Positions 10,093-20,013 of a stretch of 64,000 nt of DNA are shown here, piece after piece (the stretch's first letter is position 1; the number at the start of each line of letters is the position of its first letter). Source of the stretch: Corallochytrium limacisporum (lineage: Eukaryota; Opisthokonta). The translations under genes were made by a program, and so were the position numbers. The notes beneath the pieces are model-generated. The model did not search any database, was not told the DNA's origin, and saw only the letters and a program-made list of their open reading frames with translations. The stretch covers positions 101,695 through 165,694 of the forward strand of contig PDIP01000026.1 in assembly GCA_002811645.1 (NCBI GenBank), written 5' to 3'.

Positions 10093-10950
10093 GGTTGAAC
10101 TATCCGAGTCTATTCCATCAGCGGCCAACGATCTTTGTTGAACTGCTATTCAAAGAGTACATCTCTCTCCACGTTCGTGTCCACAAATACCAGTCGTGTG
10201 ATACGGTTAAAGCAATGACATCATCAACGCCGTCAATTTGTTCACCGCATCACCACCTGAAAACTATAATACACTTATTTCAGCAAAGAAATGAGTGCCG
10301 AAAAGTTTGGAGATCTCCCGGGGCCCTGGGGGCAAAGGCAAAACATCGGACCCGCCCGTCACCACTGCGCAACCACCGGGCATGGCGGGCAGAGTTTTAC
10401 TCAAACCGCCTCCGGCCGGTGCCCATCACAACGACCCCAAAGAAAACGAAAGGGCGACGTCGTGTGTTTCCAATATGAGTTCCAAATTGCGAGCCTGACC
10501 CATTTGACACGCATATATTACCTATATATCGAACCCGGGTTCTCGAACAAACGACCTATCTTTGGAAACAATTTTTCTTTTTTTCCAGACTCATTCAAAC
10601 CCCGCCTTCCCCCGGGGGAGTGGGGTTGCTTTTTGGGCTTCGCCACCGAGAAAAATGACGCGTTGATTGAGGTTTGATTACGTTGAGTTTTGGTTCGAAT
10701 CAAACGCGGGAGGGGAACCCCAGGCGGTTGCGCCGGGGAGAAGACTCGAGACCCGCAGTCTGGTCTTGCGCACATTGCCGGCCATTCCGCTGGTCCTTCA
10801 ATATGTATACATCCCTACGAAGGGTTCAGGAAGGAGAATTCCGATACTTCAATGAGCAAACCACGAAATGGAAAAAGTTGACCATGAATGTAAGAACTGT
10901 AAGTAAAGCGTCCGCTGGGTAACCGAAGTCCAATCCTCTCCCAAGGCTCA
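10093..10950. promoter_or_regulatory. Divergent promoter region NSF / SNW1
   Basis: 858-bp spacer. It contains a C5G5 palindrome (TTCCCCCGGGGGAG, about 10607-10620), AT-rich TATATTACCTATATAT near 10510-10528, and several short open frames. One ATG at 10291 opens a 128-codon frame overlapped by a 67-codon Pro/Gly-rich frame. Neither resembles a known protein; they could be upstream ORFs or a small broken gene. A GGTTCGAATCA at 10692 looks like a pol III B box but has no tRNA fold around it. Confidence 0.5.
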
Positions 10951-12648
10951 ATGTCCTTCATAGACGCTTTGCCGGCGCCGAAACGTTCGGAACCAAGGGC
11001 GCAAGGACCATTGCCTGCGAGTGTGCTACCTAAAGAAAAAGCAGAAACTTCGACGAAAGCAAAGGAAAGCTGGAAAGAGGCCGCTTCGAAAGCAGGCGGC
11101 GTTTTGCGGACTACCGATGATTTGGGTGAGCTGCGCACAGACCAATTGCTAAAGGTTCACCCCAGCGAGCTTATCAATGACAAAGCAGGACACGGCAGAA
11201 TTGTCTATTACAAACAGAGTGATACCCAGGAAAAAGACATTCCAGATCGGGCCAGCATTCCCATACCTTCGGACGCGGAGGTTGCGGACTCCTTGAAAGA
11301 AACCCAGGGGCTTCTTGACAAGCTTCTCACTGAGCGGTCAACTGCGCTGAATGCGATTTCGGCGGTCCAGAAAGTAATCAGTGACGCTACAGAAGCTTCC
11401 CATGACGCAGTTGTGCAGTTCACTCCCGATGGACATGACGAGACTAAGGTAATTCGCATGACCAGCGCCAAGATTGATCCCATGGCGCCAGTTAAAACTG
11501 ACCGTAATGCCACGACCCTGCCCAAAACCACTATGGTTGCAGCCAAGAATTCTGTACCACTTTTACATGAGGCACATAGGAAGGTTACTAAAGAGGAGCA
11601 GGCTACCTGGCAGGTGCCATCGTCGGTCAGCAGTTATAAGAACAAGAAGGGTATTCTAATTCCTTTGGAACAGAGGACGGCAGCTAGAAACCTAGGGGCA
11701 GACGCGGAGAGAGCGGAGCAGGCCGACCGCCGTGAGTCTGCAGCGGACCGCTTTGCTGACTTCAACGAAGCCTTGGGAGCTGCGGAGCGTCAGGCAAGGC
11801 AGGATATTGCCATGCGGGCACAGCTGCGCAAAGAAGAACGACTTCGGGAGGAGGAAGCTCGCCAGCGAGAACTTGAACGCATTGCGCAACAGCAGACGCG
11901 GGATCGTGGACTCAACGAACAGCGAAAACAAATTCTAGAGTCCCGTCCGTCTGATGCTTCACGTGGTCGTCCTCTTAGCCTTGCTGAACGTGAGCGGTTG
12001 CGTCGCGAGGAAAGCGACACCGGGCGAGGACGTCCGCGGCTACACCACCAAAACAATGAAAGAGAACAGGATGAGGAGGAGGACGTTGATCCAGAAGTTG
12101 AGGTTGATGACCGCGTGGCCAGAAAAGGAAATCGTCTACAAAGGGGTTTTGATCAGGATGAACATGACCTCTATGACGAGCCACTGTTTAAGGGTGGGTC
12201 TGCTGCTACACAATCGATCTATCGCCCCCGCAAGAAATCTGCGGGAAACAATGATGATGACGCCCTCGAGAGTTTGGTTCATGACCAGTCCGGAGTCGGT
12301 GCTGGCGCAACGCAGAGCAGAGGTGCCAGCGGTCCCATCGAGTTTGAACCAGCTCGGGACCACGAGCAACTGAGGGACGAGGATGAGAGTGCGAGGTACA
12401 ATCCAGAGGACGGTATGTCCCGCCGTATTCGTGCTCTCAACAATATCGGAAAGCGGGGCACCATGCACGCGACGAGCAGCGGTGGCGGTGTGTTCGACGG
12501 GGCGAAATCTAAAGATGTAGCCAGGGCAATGGGACAGTCTGGACGGACCATCGGCTTCAGTAACGCATCGTCATCATCTCATAGAGGCAGAGACGAAGAT
12601 GAGGACAGACAGTACGAACGCGATGACCGTAAACGACATAAGAGATAA
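10951..12648 (+). CDS. SNW1: SNW/SKIP-domain splicing factor (SNW1/Prp45)
   Basis: 565-aa homologue of SKIP/SNW1/Prp45, a component of the activated spliceosome (NineTeen-related complex) and a transcription coregulator. The SNW core lies near residues 90-300: VPSSVSSYKNKKGILIPLEQ at ~222, then FADFNEALGAAERQARQDI and a charged helix full of Arg/Glu. The signature tripeptide SNW is replaced by SSY (227-229). The C-terminal third is acidic/basic and low in complexity, ending in conserved-looking MSRRIRALNNIGKRGTM and GGGVFDGAKSKDVARAMGQ, then RDEDEDRQYERDDRKRHKR-type charge. It converges on the acidic coiled-coil gene with a 92-bp gap. Confidence is a little reduced by the divergence. Confidence 0.85.
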   Translation: MSFIDALPAPKRSEPRAQGPLPASVLPKEKAETSTKAKESWKEAASKAGGVLRTTDDLGELRTDQLLKVHPSELINDKAGHGRIVYYKQSDTQEKDIPDRASIPIPSDAEVADSLKETQGLLDKLLTERSTALNAISAVQKVISDATEASHDAVVQFTPDGHDETKVIRMTSAKIDPMAPVKTDRNATTLPKTTMVAAKNSVPLLHEAHRKVTKEEQATWQVPSSVSSYKNKKGILIPLEQRTAARNLGADAERAEQADRRESAADRFADFNEALGAAERQARQDIAMRAQLRKEERLREEEARQRELERIAQQQTRDRGLNEQRKQILESRPSDASRGRPLSLAERERLRREESDTGRGRPRLHHQNNEREQDEEEDVDPEVEVDDRVARKGNRLQRGFDQDEHDLYDEPLFKGGSAATQSIYRPRKKSAGNNDDDALESLVHDQSGVGAGATQSRGASGPIEFEPARDHEQLRDEDESARYNPEDGMSRRIRALNNIGKRGTMHATSSGGGVFDGAKSKDVARAMGQSGRTIGFSNASSSSHRGRDEDEDRQYERDDRKRHKR

Positions 12649-12740
12649 ACAAAGAAATTTACATTACTGGTATTGAGAATTAGTAGTATGTCTTATTAGT
12701 GTACAGAGAACGTTGAGTTGAATGTGACGTACGATGTTCT

Positions 12741-15224
12741 TTAGAAGATGTTCATCATCTGCAATTTTTTCATGCGGGCTTCACGCTCGGCCCGCATCCG
12801 GGCCAGCTTTTCAGCCACTGGATCACCTTGCTTCAAGGGGGACACACGGGGAGCGGCGGGAGGAGCACACCCTTGGGGAGTTTGAGGCCTGCTCACGGGT
12901 TCTTCCTTCTTCGATTCCACCGGTTTGGGTTTCTCGTTAGACTCCTGAACGTCCTGCTCCCTTGTTGGTTCCTCCTCTTCCTTCGTTCGTTCTTCCTCTT
13001 CCTCGTCCTCGTCGTAATCTGTTTCATGTTCTTTCTCGTCTTCATCACTGCCAATGACAGCTGCCTCGGTTGTGGTCTCCAGGACTTCAACCTCTTGCAC
13101 TGTGGTCGCTGCTTCTTCAACCGGGGTCACCGGGGTGTCAGAAACTTCAGTATCTGGCATTTCAACGGTGTCATCGTCTTCATAGGACTGTGCCTCAGGC
13201 TCCACAATCTCCCCGTCAGTCTCCACGACTTCTTCGGGCTCAGGTTCGACAAAGTCATCGACATCGTCCGCATAGTCAACCACATCAGCAAGGGTGTCGT
13301 TGGCGGAAAATGCTTCAGTGGCTTCGGTCCCCTCCAGTTCATCATCTGTGATCATGTCCAGCAGGGCATCGACCTCATCTGTTGCGAGTTCGTCCAAGGT
13401 CTCCTCAATGCTCTTGTACTTCGCAATGTCAACCTCACTTCTCATCATCCCCAAGTTTGCTTCACCACCCAGACGCCTGTGGCAGACCTCGGCCTCGAGA
13501 ATCTCAATGTGTTCCTCATATAGTTTTCTGACTTCGTTAGCAACGTCTTTCATCTGGCCCTGCATGACTTCAATCTTGTGCTCAGCGGTCTGGCGCAGAT
13601 GGGTCTCAACCTTCAGTTCTTCACTGACCTTGGCTAATCTACGCCTGTTCTCCTTCGATGCCAGTTTGAACTCCTCGTTCTCGTCCTTGGCGGACTCAAG
13701 CTGGGACTCCAAGGCAACCCGCTCGTCGGAGACCTTAACGAGCTCGGTAAGGTTTGCCATCCACAGAGCCTGCAATTCTTTAGCCAAATCACCGGTACCT
13801 TTGGCTGCTGAAAGAGTGCTCGAAACCCGTTGGATAACATTTTCCATCTTTTCAACATTGGTCATCTCTTCAGCGCTCTTCTCAGATTCTCCCGCCTCTT
13901 CTGCCTCGTCAGCTCTTTCTGCCTCATCGTCGAATTCCTCTACTTCGACTTCCTCAACGTTGGGCTCCTCTACGTCGACTTCCTCAGCGTTGGACTCCAT
14001 TCCTTCGACTTCCTCAGCGTTGGACTCCTCCACCTCGACTTCCTCAGCGTTGGACTCCATTCCTTCGACTTCCTCAGCGTTGGACTCCTCCACCTCGACT
14101 TCCTCAGCGTTGGACTCCTCTACTTCGACTTCCTCAGTCTCTACAGTGGCAGATTTAGTATCGATTGCCGGCGTCACGGTCATGGCGTCCTCATCGTGTT
14201 CCTCTTCGCCGTCATTCAATGTGTTTTCGGTTTCGATTTCTGCATGTTCAGCTTTTGGCGAGTCAGTGACCTCGAGTTCTTCTTCGTTTCCTCCCGTTAG
14301 ATCAGCAGTCTCAGCTTCAACTTCTTCGCCCTTCGCCGTGTCAGCGGCGTCGAGTTCTGCTCCGTCGTCTTCCACAGCGTCAACATTCTCTAGCTCTGCT
14401 TCGTCATCCTTAGGCATGTCATCTGCCTCAAAGTCTGCTTTATCGTCTTTCAATGTCTGACCACCCTCATTCTCCACTTCCTCGTCCTCTACCGTATCAG
14501 TAACCTTAACTTCTACTTTCTCATTTTCTACTGTATCAGAGGCCTCCACAAGTTCCAGTTCCTCATCCTCCAGATGTTCAGCAGCCTGATCTGTGGAATG
14601 CAAACCCTCAATGACCGTGGACGGCACTTCCACGATTTCAGTGCCATCATCGCCGCAGCTCTCAGTGATAGTTTCTGTAGAACCGTGGATAGAATCCACT
14701 GCGGTATCGAGCCCTAGGTCCAAGTGGCTGCCTTGCATAGAGAGCATCGAATCCACTGCACTGTGTGTCGTTGTTTCACTAAGTACACCACCCGGTAGTT
14801 CCTTGAGCTCGGCTGCCGTATGTGTGGTAGCAGTGGTGGAAGTAGCGGAATAAAGGGCAACTGACTCAGTCCGGGGAGTCGCCTCCTGGGCGATATCCTC
14901 CAAAGGATTGCCACCAACTTTGGTCTCTGACACTGGGAGTTCCATGCTGGAAGCACTCAGCTGACGAGCAGCCCGTAGGCTCTTGTTTGCTTCCTTCGTT
15001 CCTCGGAGTTCCTGTCTCGCAATAACTTGATCTGTAATCTGTTCTGTCTCTATCTTGAAGACCGGAGCTGCTGCTGCGGTACTCAGAGTGCGGGAACGCC
15101 CACGGGCATTGTCGATTTCACTTTTGGTGGGAGTTGGTCTCCTGCTAGACTTAGCAGAAGTTGTTCGACTAGTCGGTTTCCGGGAGAACAACCCCCCGTC
15201 TTTAAGATCAAAGAGGCCCCTCAT
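12741..15224 (-). CDS. Large acidic coiled-coil protein with decapeptide repeats
   Basis: 827-aa protein I do not recognise. The N-terminus (~1-110) is basic/Ser-rich and includes FDLKDGGLFSRKP. Residues ~190-450 are extremely acidic, with heptad-like VE/EE/DE strings and a tandem decapeptide array of the type VEVEESNAEE/VEGMESNAEE. A predicted coiled coil follows (~455-600), then another acidic tract with TTEAAV and EDEEEEERTKEEEEPTRE. The C-terminus is compact and basic: DPVAEKLARMRAERE followed by ARMKKLQMMNIF. The acidic composition recalls scaffold or chaperone proteins, but no family is assigned. Its start faces the 4.8 kb gene desert. Confidence 0.75.
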   Translation of the reverse strand: MRGLFDLKDGGLFSRKPTSRTTSAKSSRRPTPTKSEIDNARGRSRTLSTAAAAPVFKIETEQITDQVIARQELRGTKEANKSLRAARQLSASSMELPVSETKVGGNPLEDIAQEATPRTESVALYSATSTTATTHTAAELKELPGGVLSETTTHSAVDSMLSMQGSHLDLGLDTAVDSIHGSTETITESCGDDGTEIVEVPSTVIEGLHSTDQAAEHLEDEELELVEASDTVENEKVEVKVTDTVEDEEVENEGGQTLKDDKADFEADDMPKDDEAELENVDAVEDDGAELDAADTAKGEEVEAETADLTGGNEEELEVTDSPKAEHAEIETENTLNDGEEEHDEDAMTVTPAIDTKSATVETEEVEVEESNAEEVEVEESNAEEVEGMESNAEEVEVEESNAEEVEGMESNAEEVDVEEPNVEEVEVEEFDDEAERADEAEEAGESEKSAEEMTNVEKMENVIQRVSSTLSAAKGTGDLAKELQALWMANLTELVKVSDERVALESQLESAKDENEEFKLASKENRRRLAKVSEELKVETHLRQTAEHKIEVMQGQMKDVANEVRKLYEEHIEILEAEVCHRRLGGEANLGMMRSEVDIAKYKSIEETLDELATDEVDALLDMITDDELEGTEATEAFSANDTLADVVDYADDVDDFVEPEPEEVVETDGEIVEPEAQSYEDDDTVEMPDTEVSDTPVTPVEEAATTVQEVEVLETTTEAAVIGSDEDEKEHETDYDEDEEEEERTKEEEEPTREQDVQESNEKPKPVESKKEEPVSRPQTPQGCAPPAAPRVSPLKQGDPVAEKLARMRAEREARMKKLQMMNIF
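13936..14145. repeat. 30-bp coding minisatellite with 60-bp higher-order repeat
   Basis: About seven 30-bp units inside the acidic coiled-coil gene, each encoding a decapeptide with the core EESNAEEVEV or EESNAEEVEG. Units alternate between two types, so the array also has a 60-bp period: 13981-14040 and 14041-14100 are identical base for base. Such identity points to recent expansion or homogenisation. All units keep the reading frame. Confidence 0.95.
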
Positions 15225-15476
15225 TTTTGAGACCGTACTATCGTTTCCGTGAGCTGATTTCGGCGAATGATTGAGTTGTCCTGTATATTTCTAATTCCCA
15301 ATGTTCATGTGCTGTTATACTCTGCCATTACCCCTCAATGTGACACTGTGTACACTTGCTATACCATTGAAGCCAGAAACTTCACAAACAGTCCCGAAAT
15401 GAAGGTCGATCTTTTTGGTACCTTCACTGGATGAACCTTATGTGAACAGAATTCAGGACCGTCTAAGGGCGGGTCA

Positions 15477-15490
15477 TGACTGCGCAGTCA
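15477..15490. repeat. 14-bp perfect palindrome
   Basis: TGACTGCGCAGTCA is identical to its reverse complement. Its core ACTGCGCAGT recurs at 15886-15895, suggesting a dimeric protein-binding site. Confidence 0.85.
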
Positions 15491-15885
15491 CTGCTCCATA
15501 TTGTCACCATTTCTCACAGTGCCTATCACCAGGTTGTCTCTTTGTTTTGGAGACCCCATGAGCCGCCAAGTTCAATGAAATCGATGACAACGGAGTCCTG
15601 GTTTCTTATATTGCCCTGAAGGTGACCCTGTCTTTGTCGCCAGCCCCTCAGGGGTGAAAGACAAGCACGGCCGGCTCCGCTCGGTCCGCTCGGTCGTCAT
15701 GCAGCAGAGCCGCCTACCCTTACCTTTCTATGTGAACAATTCATATATGTTCAGTATGGAAAATCAAAATCCGTACAAGAAGACCTTAGGAGCACCCCCG
15801 CACCGGTCCGAACGGTCTACCTCCCTGCCTTCCCCCTTCCCCTTCCACCCCGACCTTCTACTGCTGCAGGTGGGTCAGTGTTGAA

Positions 15886-15901
15886 ACTGCGCAGTACTGC
15901 G
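15886..15901. repeat. Overlapping palindromes around GCAGTACTGC
   Basis: ACTGCGCAGT (15886-15895) overlaps the 12-bp perfect palindrome CGCAGTACTGCG (15890-15901). The first is a second copy of the core of the palindrome at 15477-15490. Confidence 0.85.
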
Positions 15902-17158
15902 AAATCTTCCTAGTATATTTTCAGTACTTAAGACCAAATCCACAAGAATGGAGACCCCTCTTCCTCACCCTCCCGAGTCTCCCATATGACCGGACGAGTA
16001 AGAAGTCTCTGATCCGGCGTGGTTTGCGTGGTTTGTGCAAAAAAAAAATGCTAATCTTCCATACGGAATATACTGTATTCTCAGTGAAGGTTACAGAGAG
16101 GGAGACTCACAAACCTTCCCGGGGGCGGGGAGGGGGGCCTGCCAACTACTCCTTTTTTTTTTCAAGGTGCGAGCCCAAGCACGCAGCCACCCTCTGCCTA
16201 TCCCGTCAGGCGCCCCTCACTCGCACTCACTCGCCCCGCTCTCTGTCAGTGTTCGCTCCTCCTTTCTTTCTCGTTTCGTGGTTATCAGTGCTTGGAGTGG
16301 CTGAAAATGGCACGTCAGTACATTTTGTACGCGGCTGGTAGCGATAGTCTGCGATGCACCTAAGGCACATCTCGGACCGGGAGGCTTATCTGTTTTCGCG
16401 GTCCTGGCACTTCTGTGTGGGAGAATTGCCACCGCAGATGGCGGGCTGGTTGAAGGGGTTGCCGCTGGCCCCGCTCTGCTGTGTGCCACACATAGACACC
16501 TCACTGGAGGAGAACCTGCAGAACAGCAGGTGCAAGCATCCAACCAAAGCATCCAGATAAATAAGGAGACGTGTGCAGTGGCATTTGACGCATTACACTA
16601 ACGCTCCGGAGGACTCTGTGTTTTGTTTGCCCTCTTGGTTACTATTTGTGATCGTGTACAGAGGACACAGCTTACTTCATCGCCTGAACGTACGAGCAGC
16701 AACAAGGTAGCAGCTCTTGCTTGCCGCTGCTCCGACCCAAACACTAACCCAGCGAATGGCAGCAGGGCGGCAACCAGGGCGCCATTTACCCGCCCTCCGG
16801 GTCTGTTTTGGTAGACCTCTGCAAACTATTAGCACAGCTGGTGCAAGGCGTAGTAGGCGTCGCCTAGGAGACTTTAAATATTTGTGCCATTAAGGATTTT
16901 GATTGCTTTCATGAAGATAATGTAACCGATATATGCAAATTGATTCAAAAAGAAAAAGTGGTATCTTTGCATAGCAAACAGGTGTTGATTTGATAAATTG
17001 ATTCTATTCCGCTTCCTGTTGGCCGCATGCGAATTTCCACCCCAATGCAGCAGAAGCACTCCTGTCCAAAAAACAGTGACTTTGTCAGTCCACAGACAGT
17101 ACAAAACAACCAGTTGCAACATCTTCTAACAACATCCACACCGCATCAGGCCGCAGGA

Positions 17159-17180
17159 CCACACCGCCTCTTCCGTGTGG
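17159..17180. repeat. 6-bp-stem inverted repeat
   Basis: CCACAC (17159-17164) and GTGTGG (17175-17180) flank a 10-nt loop. CCACACCGC also occurs at 17136-17144 as a direct repeat. Confidence 0.6.
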
Positions 17181-17799
17181 AAGAACGGCAATGTGGCCCC
17201 CTAATCATGCTGACACATAAGATTCCAAATCACTACTTGCAGTGCTCTGGGGAGTCTTTGTTCGTCATCTCTGACTTGATTTTTCAGAAACACATCTCCA
17301 CTTGTGTTGGTATAGTAAATCACAGCATCCAGTGTGCGCTATAAGCCGCAGCCAAGCAGATACCTCCAAAGTCAGAGCATCAGTATAAGAATCGCCACCT
17401 TAGCTCAGTTCATTCACGAACAAACAACAACAAATATGTCTCACACGCGGAACAACCACATGCCACGGAAGAAGGAATAAGGATGCAGAGTCACACAGTG
17501 GCCATGGCCTGTCTGGGCTGCAGCGCCAAGATCGGAAACCTTTCGCGGGGCTTGTGCATGTGTGATGCATGGCCGCTCTTGCGGTTGATTCTCCCCTCCC
17601 CCTTCTTTCGTCCTCATCATTGATTTTCTCTCCGGCCCCGCTCAGAATTTCCCTAGGGCTCAGAATAGAAATGAAGGGAACAGTGTGCAGAATTATTGGA
17701 CGCAGCGGCCGGGGGAGCTCGTACTGCTCCCAAAATTTTTTGTGCGGAATGATCAACCGAAGGGAACTCGGAGGAAAATCAACCGCGAGGGCTTGACAG

Positions 17800-17814
17800 A
17801 TAGGTCCCACCTAT
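17800..17814. repeat. ATAGGT-CCC-ACCTAT inverted repeat
   Basis: Perfect 6-bp inverted repeat with a 3-nt spacer. It is the first of six ATAGGTCY occurrences in this spacer; the others are at about 18127-18134 (reverse orientation), 18239-18246, 18705-18712, 19160-19167 and 19372-19379. Confidence 0.8.
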
Positions 17815-19016
17815 ACGACTATTTCATTATACTTCGATGTCCAGTAAAATTATATATATTATATACTAATATTTATCCAGTTAGTGTGGAATACCTATAT
17901 AGAGTTTAATATACACAAAATTTGTGAGATTGCATAATGAATCCATCGACTCCCTCCTGCGCAGTCCCGGCTCCGAGGGTGTGAGCTCTTTGCGGAGTTC
18001 CAGGCCTGGGCAGTTAACATCTCGGGGTTGTTTTGGCATAGATACTTCGGTACTCGCATAGTTTAGAAACAAATGCAATACATTTAATATAGTACAGTCA
18101 CTTCAATTGCTCCGAATCTCTCACATGGACCTATTAAATTGGTTTGCTTTTCTTTTTCACCCCTGCGGCGGGTACTTCCGCCTCGAGACCCACGACGGTA
18201 TCTCCGCTATGGAAATGGCCATCAGATGAAGTATTCGAATAGGTCTATTAAGCATACCTGAAAGAATATATCACAGTTCGATACTTAATATATTGATATT
18301 ATTAGCCTTACTTATGGCCCAATGTACAAATGCCTTAATTGCCCTCTATTTCGGGCTTCCCCAACCCTTTCCACCCCGAAATTCCCCTAATTTTGGCCCT
18401 TTTTGGTACATTAAGTACTGGACCCTTCGTGGGGCGATTTTGGGCCCCTGGGGCAAAGATCTCGCGCTCAAACAGCCGAAGGATAACTTTTCGGTACTGA
18501 ACATATGACATTTTCTTGCACTTTGTGGTCCAAAGTAGTTCCGCGGTGACCCTGACCCGACGGACCGTGCCAAGTTGTCCAGTGTTTTGCCTTCTCTTCA
18601 GTACTCAATCAATGGCAAATAGAGTCCTGGGCCAAAGAGGCGCGACAAATTTGAATTCTTCCTGAAAGGCCGCCGGCCAGGTCTGCGAATCGCAAAATTC
18701 TCAGATAGGTCTTGAAGTCCTTGAACAGGTATTTTTATATATTAAATGCATTGCATAATTTTATTCGAATTATTAATTTGCTTTACATCGAAGTTACAAT
18801 TTTTCGTGCAAAATCTCCCACACCATTTGTATGGAAACGTCTTTTTTTCTCTGCCACGGACGTTATAAAAAGGAAAAACAAAAAAAAAAGTGGCAAACTG
18901 TGGGACCACTTGCTAAGGGTGCTTCTGGTTCCCCCCCCCGCCCTTTCTCCTTGCTCGCTCCCGATGCCCTTCTTTTCTTTCCTTTTTGAGTTTCTCAAGG
19001 TGCTCTGGGTTCGAAG

Positions 19017-19039
19017 GGTGCAACAAAAAATGTTGCACC
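19017..19039. repeat. 9-bp perfect hairpin with A5 loop
   Basis: GGTGCAACA, five A, then TGTTGCACC. It is a strong stem in either transcript, in a region without coding potential. It could be a terminator-like or ncRNA hairpin; the function is unknown. Confidence 0.75.
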
Positions 19040-19696
19040 TGCTCCCAAGGGGGAGATTTTTGCGAAGAATTTCAGTACTGAGGAGAGAGATACACGGATG
19101 TCGCGTGGGGCTGAGACAAGATGGTGCGAATTATGGCCGACTAAGGATCTGAAACTGAGATAGGTCTAAATTCACATCGCGTAGCAAAATATATGATCAA
19201 TATATTGGCCTTTCTAGGAGATTTGGACATATTCAACCCCCAAATTCGTACATAATTTGGGGTATGTGCCTGATTTTATTGTCGGAACCTTCTCGTACTG
19301 AATATACTACACATTCTTGAAAGTATTGACAATATGAACTGTTGCTGAGACCACTTGGTCCCCGACACACTATAGGTCTCAATACTCCTCATATGCGACA
19401 ATCCATACTAACTGCATGATCTTTTTTTTTCAATTGTGCAGAAAAAATAGTGGGCAAAGGTTATGGTTCCCTGCCTCGCAAGTACGAGATCTACCTCATA
19501 AGAGCATTGACGATTTCAATACTTTCCGTCTCCAGTACAAACTATATTGAGATTCGTTTCAAACTGCATGGTCCCAACAGCGAAGGGACCAGGCCCCCAT
19601 GGGAGCGGGGATCCCTGGTAAAACTGGGAGGGGAGGCACACAAAGGGGAAAATAGTTAGTATTGGCTTGCAAGGGCTAGTTTGCCAGGGCGAACAA

Positions 19697-19725
19697 GGGG
19701 AGACGGGAGGTGGGAACAGGGGGGG
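19697..19725 (+). other. G-quadruplex motif
   Basis: Four G-runs (4, 3, 3 and 7 G) separated by 4-nt loops AGAC, AGGT and AACA satisfy G3+N1-7. It lies about 290 bp upstream of the poly-Asp/Glu gene start on the coding strand. Confidence 0.7.
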
Positions 19726-19942
19726 AGGCAGACGGGCTGGAGTCGACCTGCGATTGATGGCATTTGGGGTTCCCAGACCAAAGCGGCGATGCAGTCCTTT
19801 GCACGGTCCCAGACCCGTGCACAGTCTTGGGATGGATTGGTCGGGAACTGTCGAAGGTGATGCCACCTCGGAGTTTGCCACCAGGTGAGACTTGAGACGT
19901 GCCTCTGCTGCTACTTGAGACTTTCAGGACATCCAACCGTTC

Positions 19943-19988
19943 AAGACTTTCGACTGCACCATCATAAGAGTCTCGGGACTAAAGTCTT
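19943..19988 (+). promoter_or_regulatory. Nested hairpins just upstream of the poly-Asp/Glu gene
   Basis: AAGACTTT (19943-19950) pairs with AAAGTCTT (19981-19988). Inside the loop AGTC-TCGG-GACT (19969-19980) forms a second small hairpin. The ATG follows 25 nt later, so the structure probably lies in the 5' leader. Effect on translation is inference. Confidence 0.5.
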
Positions 19989-20013
19989 AAAGCTTATCTG
20001 CAAATACATTAAC

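Larger units (their letters stand above)
15225..20013. other. 4.8 kb gene desert with palindromes and short repeated motifs
   Basis: Divergent spacer between the acidic coiled-coil gene and the poly-Asp/Glu gene, more than five times any other spacer here. Open frames are short and mostly start at non-ATG codons; none has recognisable content. AT-rich blocks lie near 16870-17010 and 17815-17940. Pyrimidine- and purine-rich tracts occur near 15820-15860 and 18935-18990. Visible structure includes two copies of the 10-bp palindrome ACTGCGCAGT, direct copies of TATGTGAACA near 15439 and 15730, six copies of ATAGGTCY between 17.8 and 19.4 kb, a 9-bp-stem hairpin at 19017-19039 and a G-quadruplex motif at 19697-19725. 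It could be a long noncoding transcription unit, a regulatory region, a centromere-like element or decayed sequence. Confidence 0.6.

Noticed and set aside
10692-10702. GGTTCGAATCA resembling a tRNA B box
   Set aside because: No A box, cloverleaf or acceptor stem could be built around it. The same holds for GGGTTCGAAG near 19007.
16121-16136. G5-C-G4-A-G6 as a G-quadruplex
   Set aside because: Only three G-runs are present, so it does not meet the four-run rule.
18712-19152. 146-codon plus-strand frame in the gene desert
   Set aside because: It begins at TTG, is hydrophobic/basic by composition, crosses the hairpin at 19017 and has no family resemblance.
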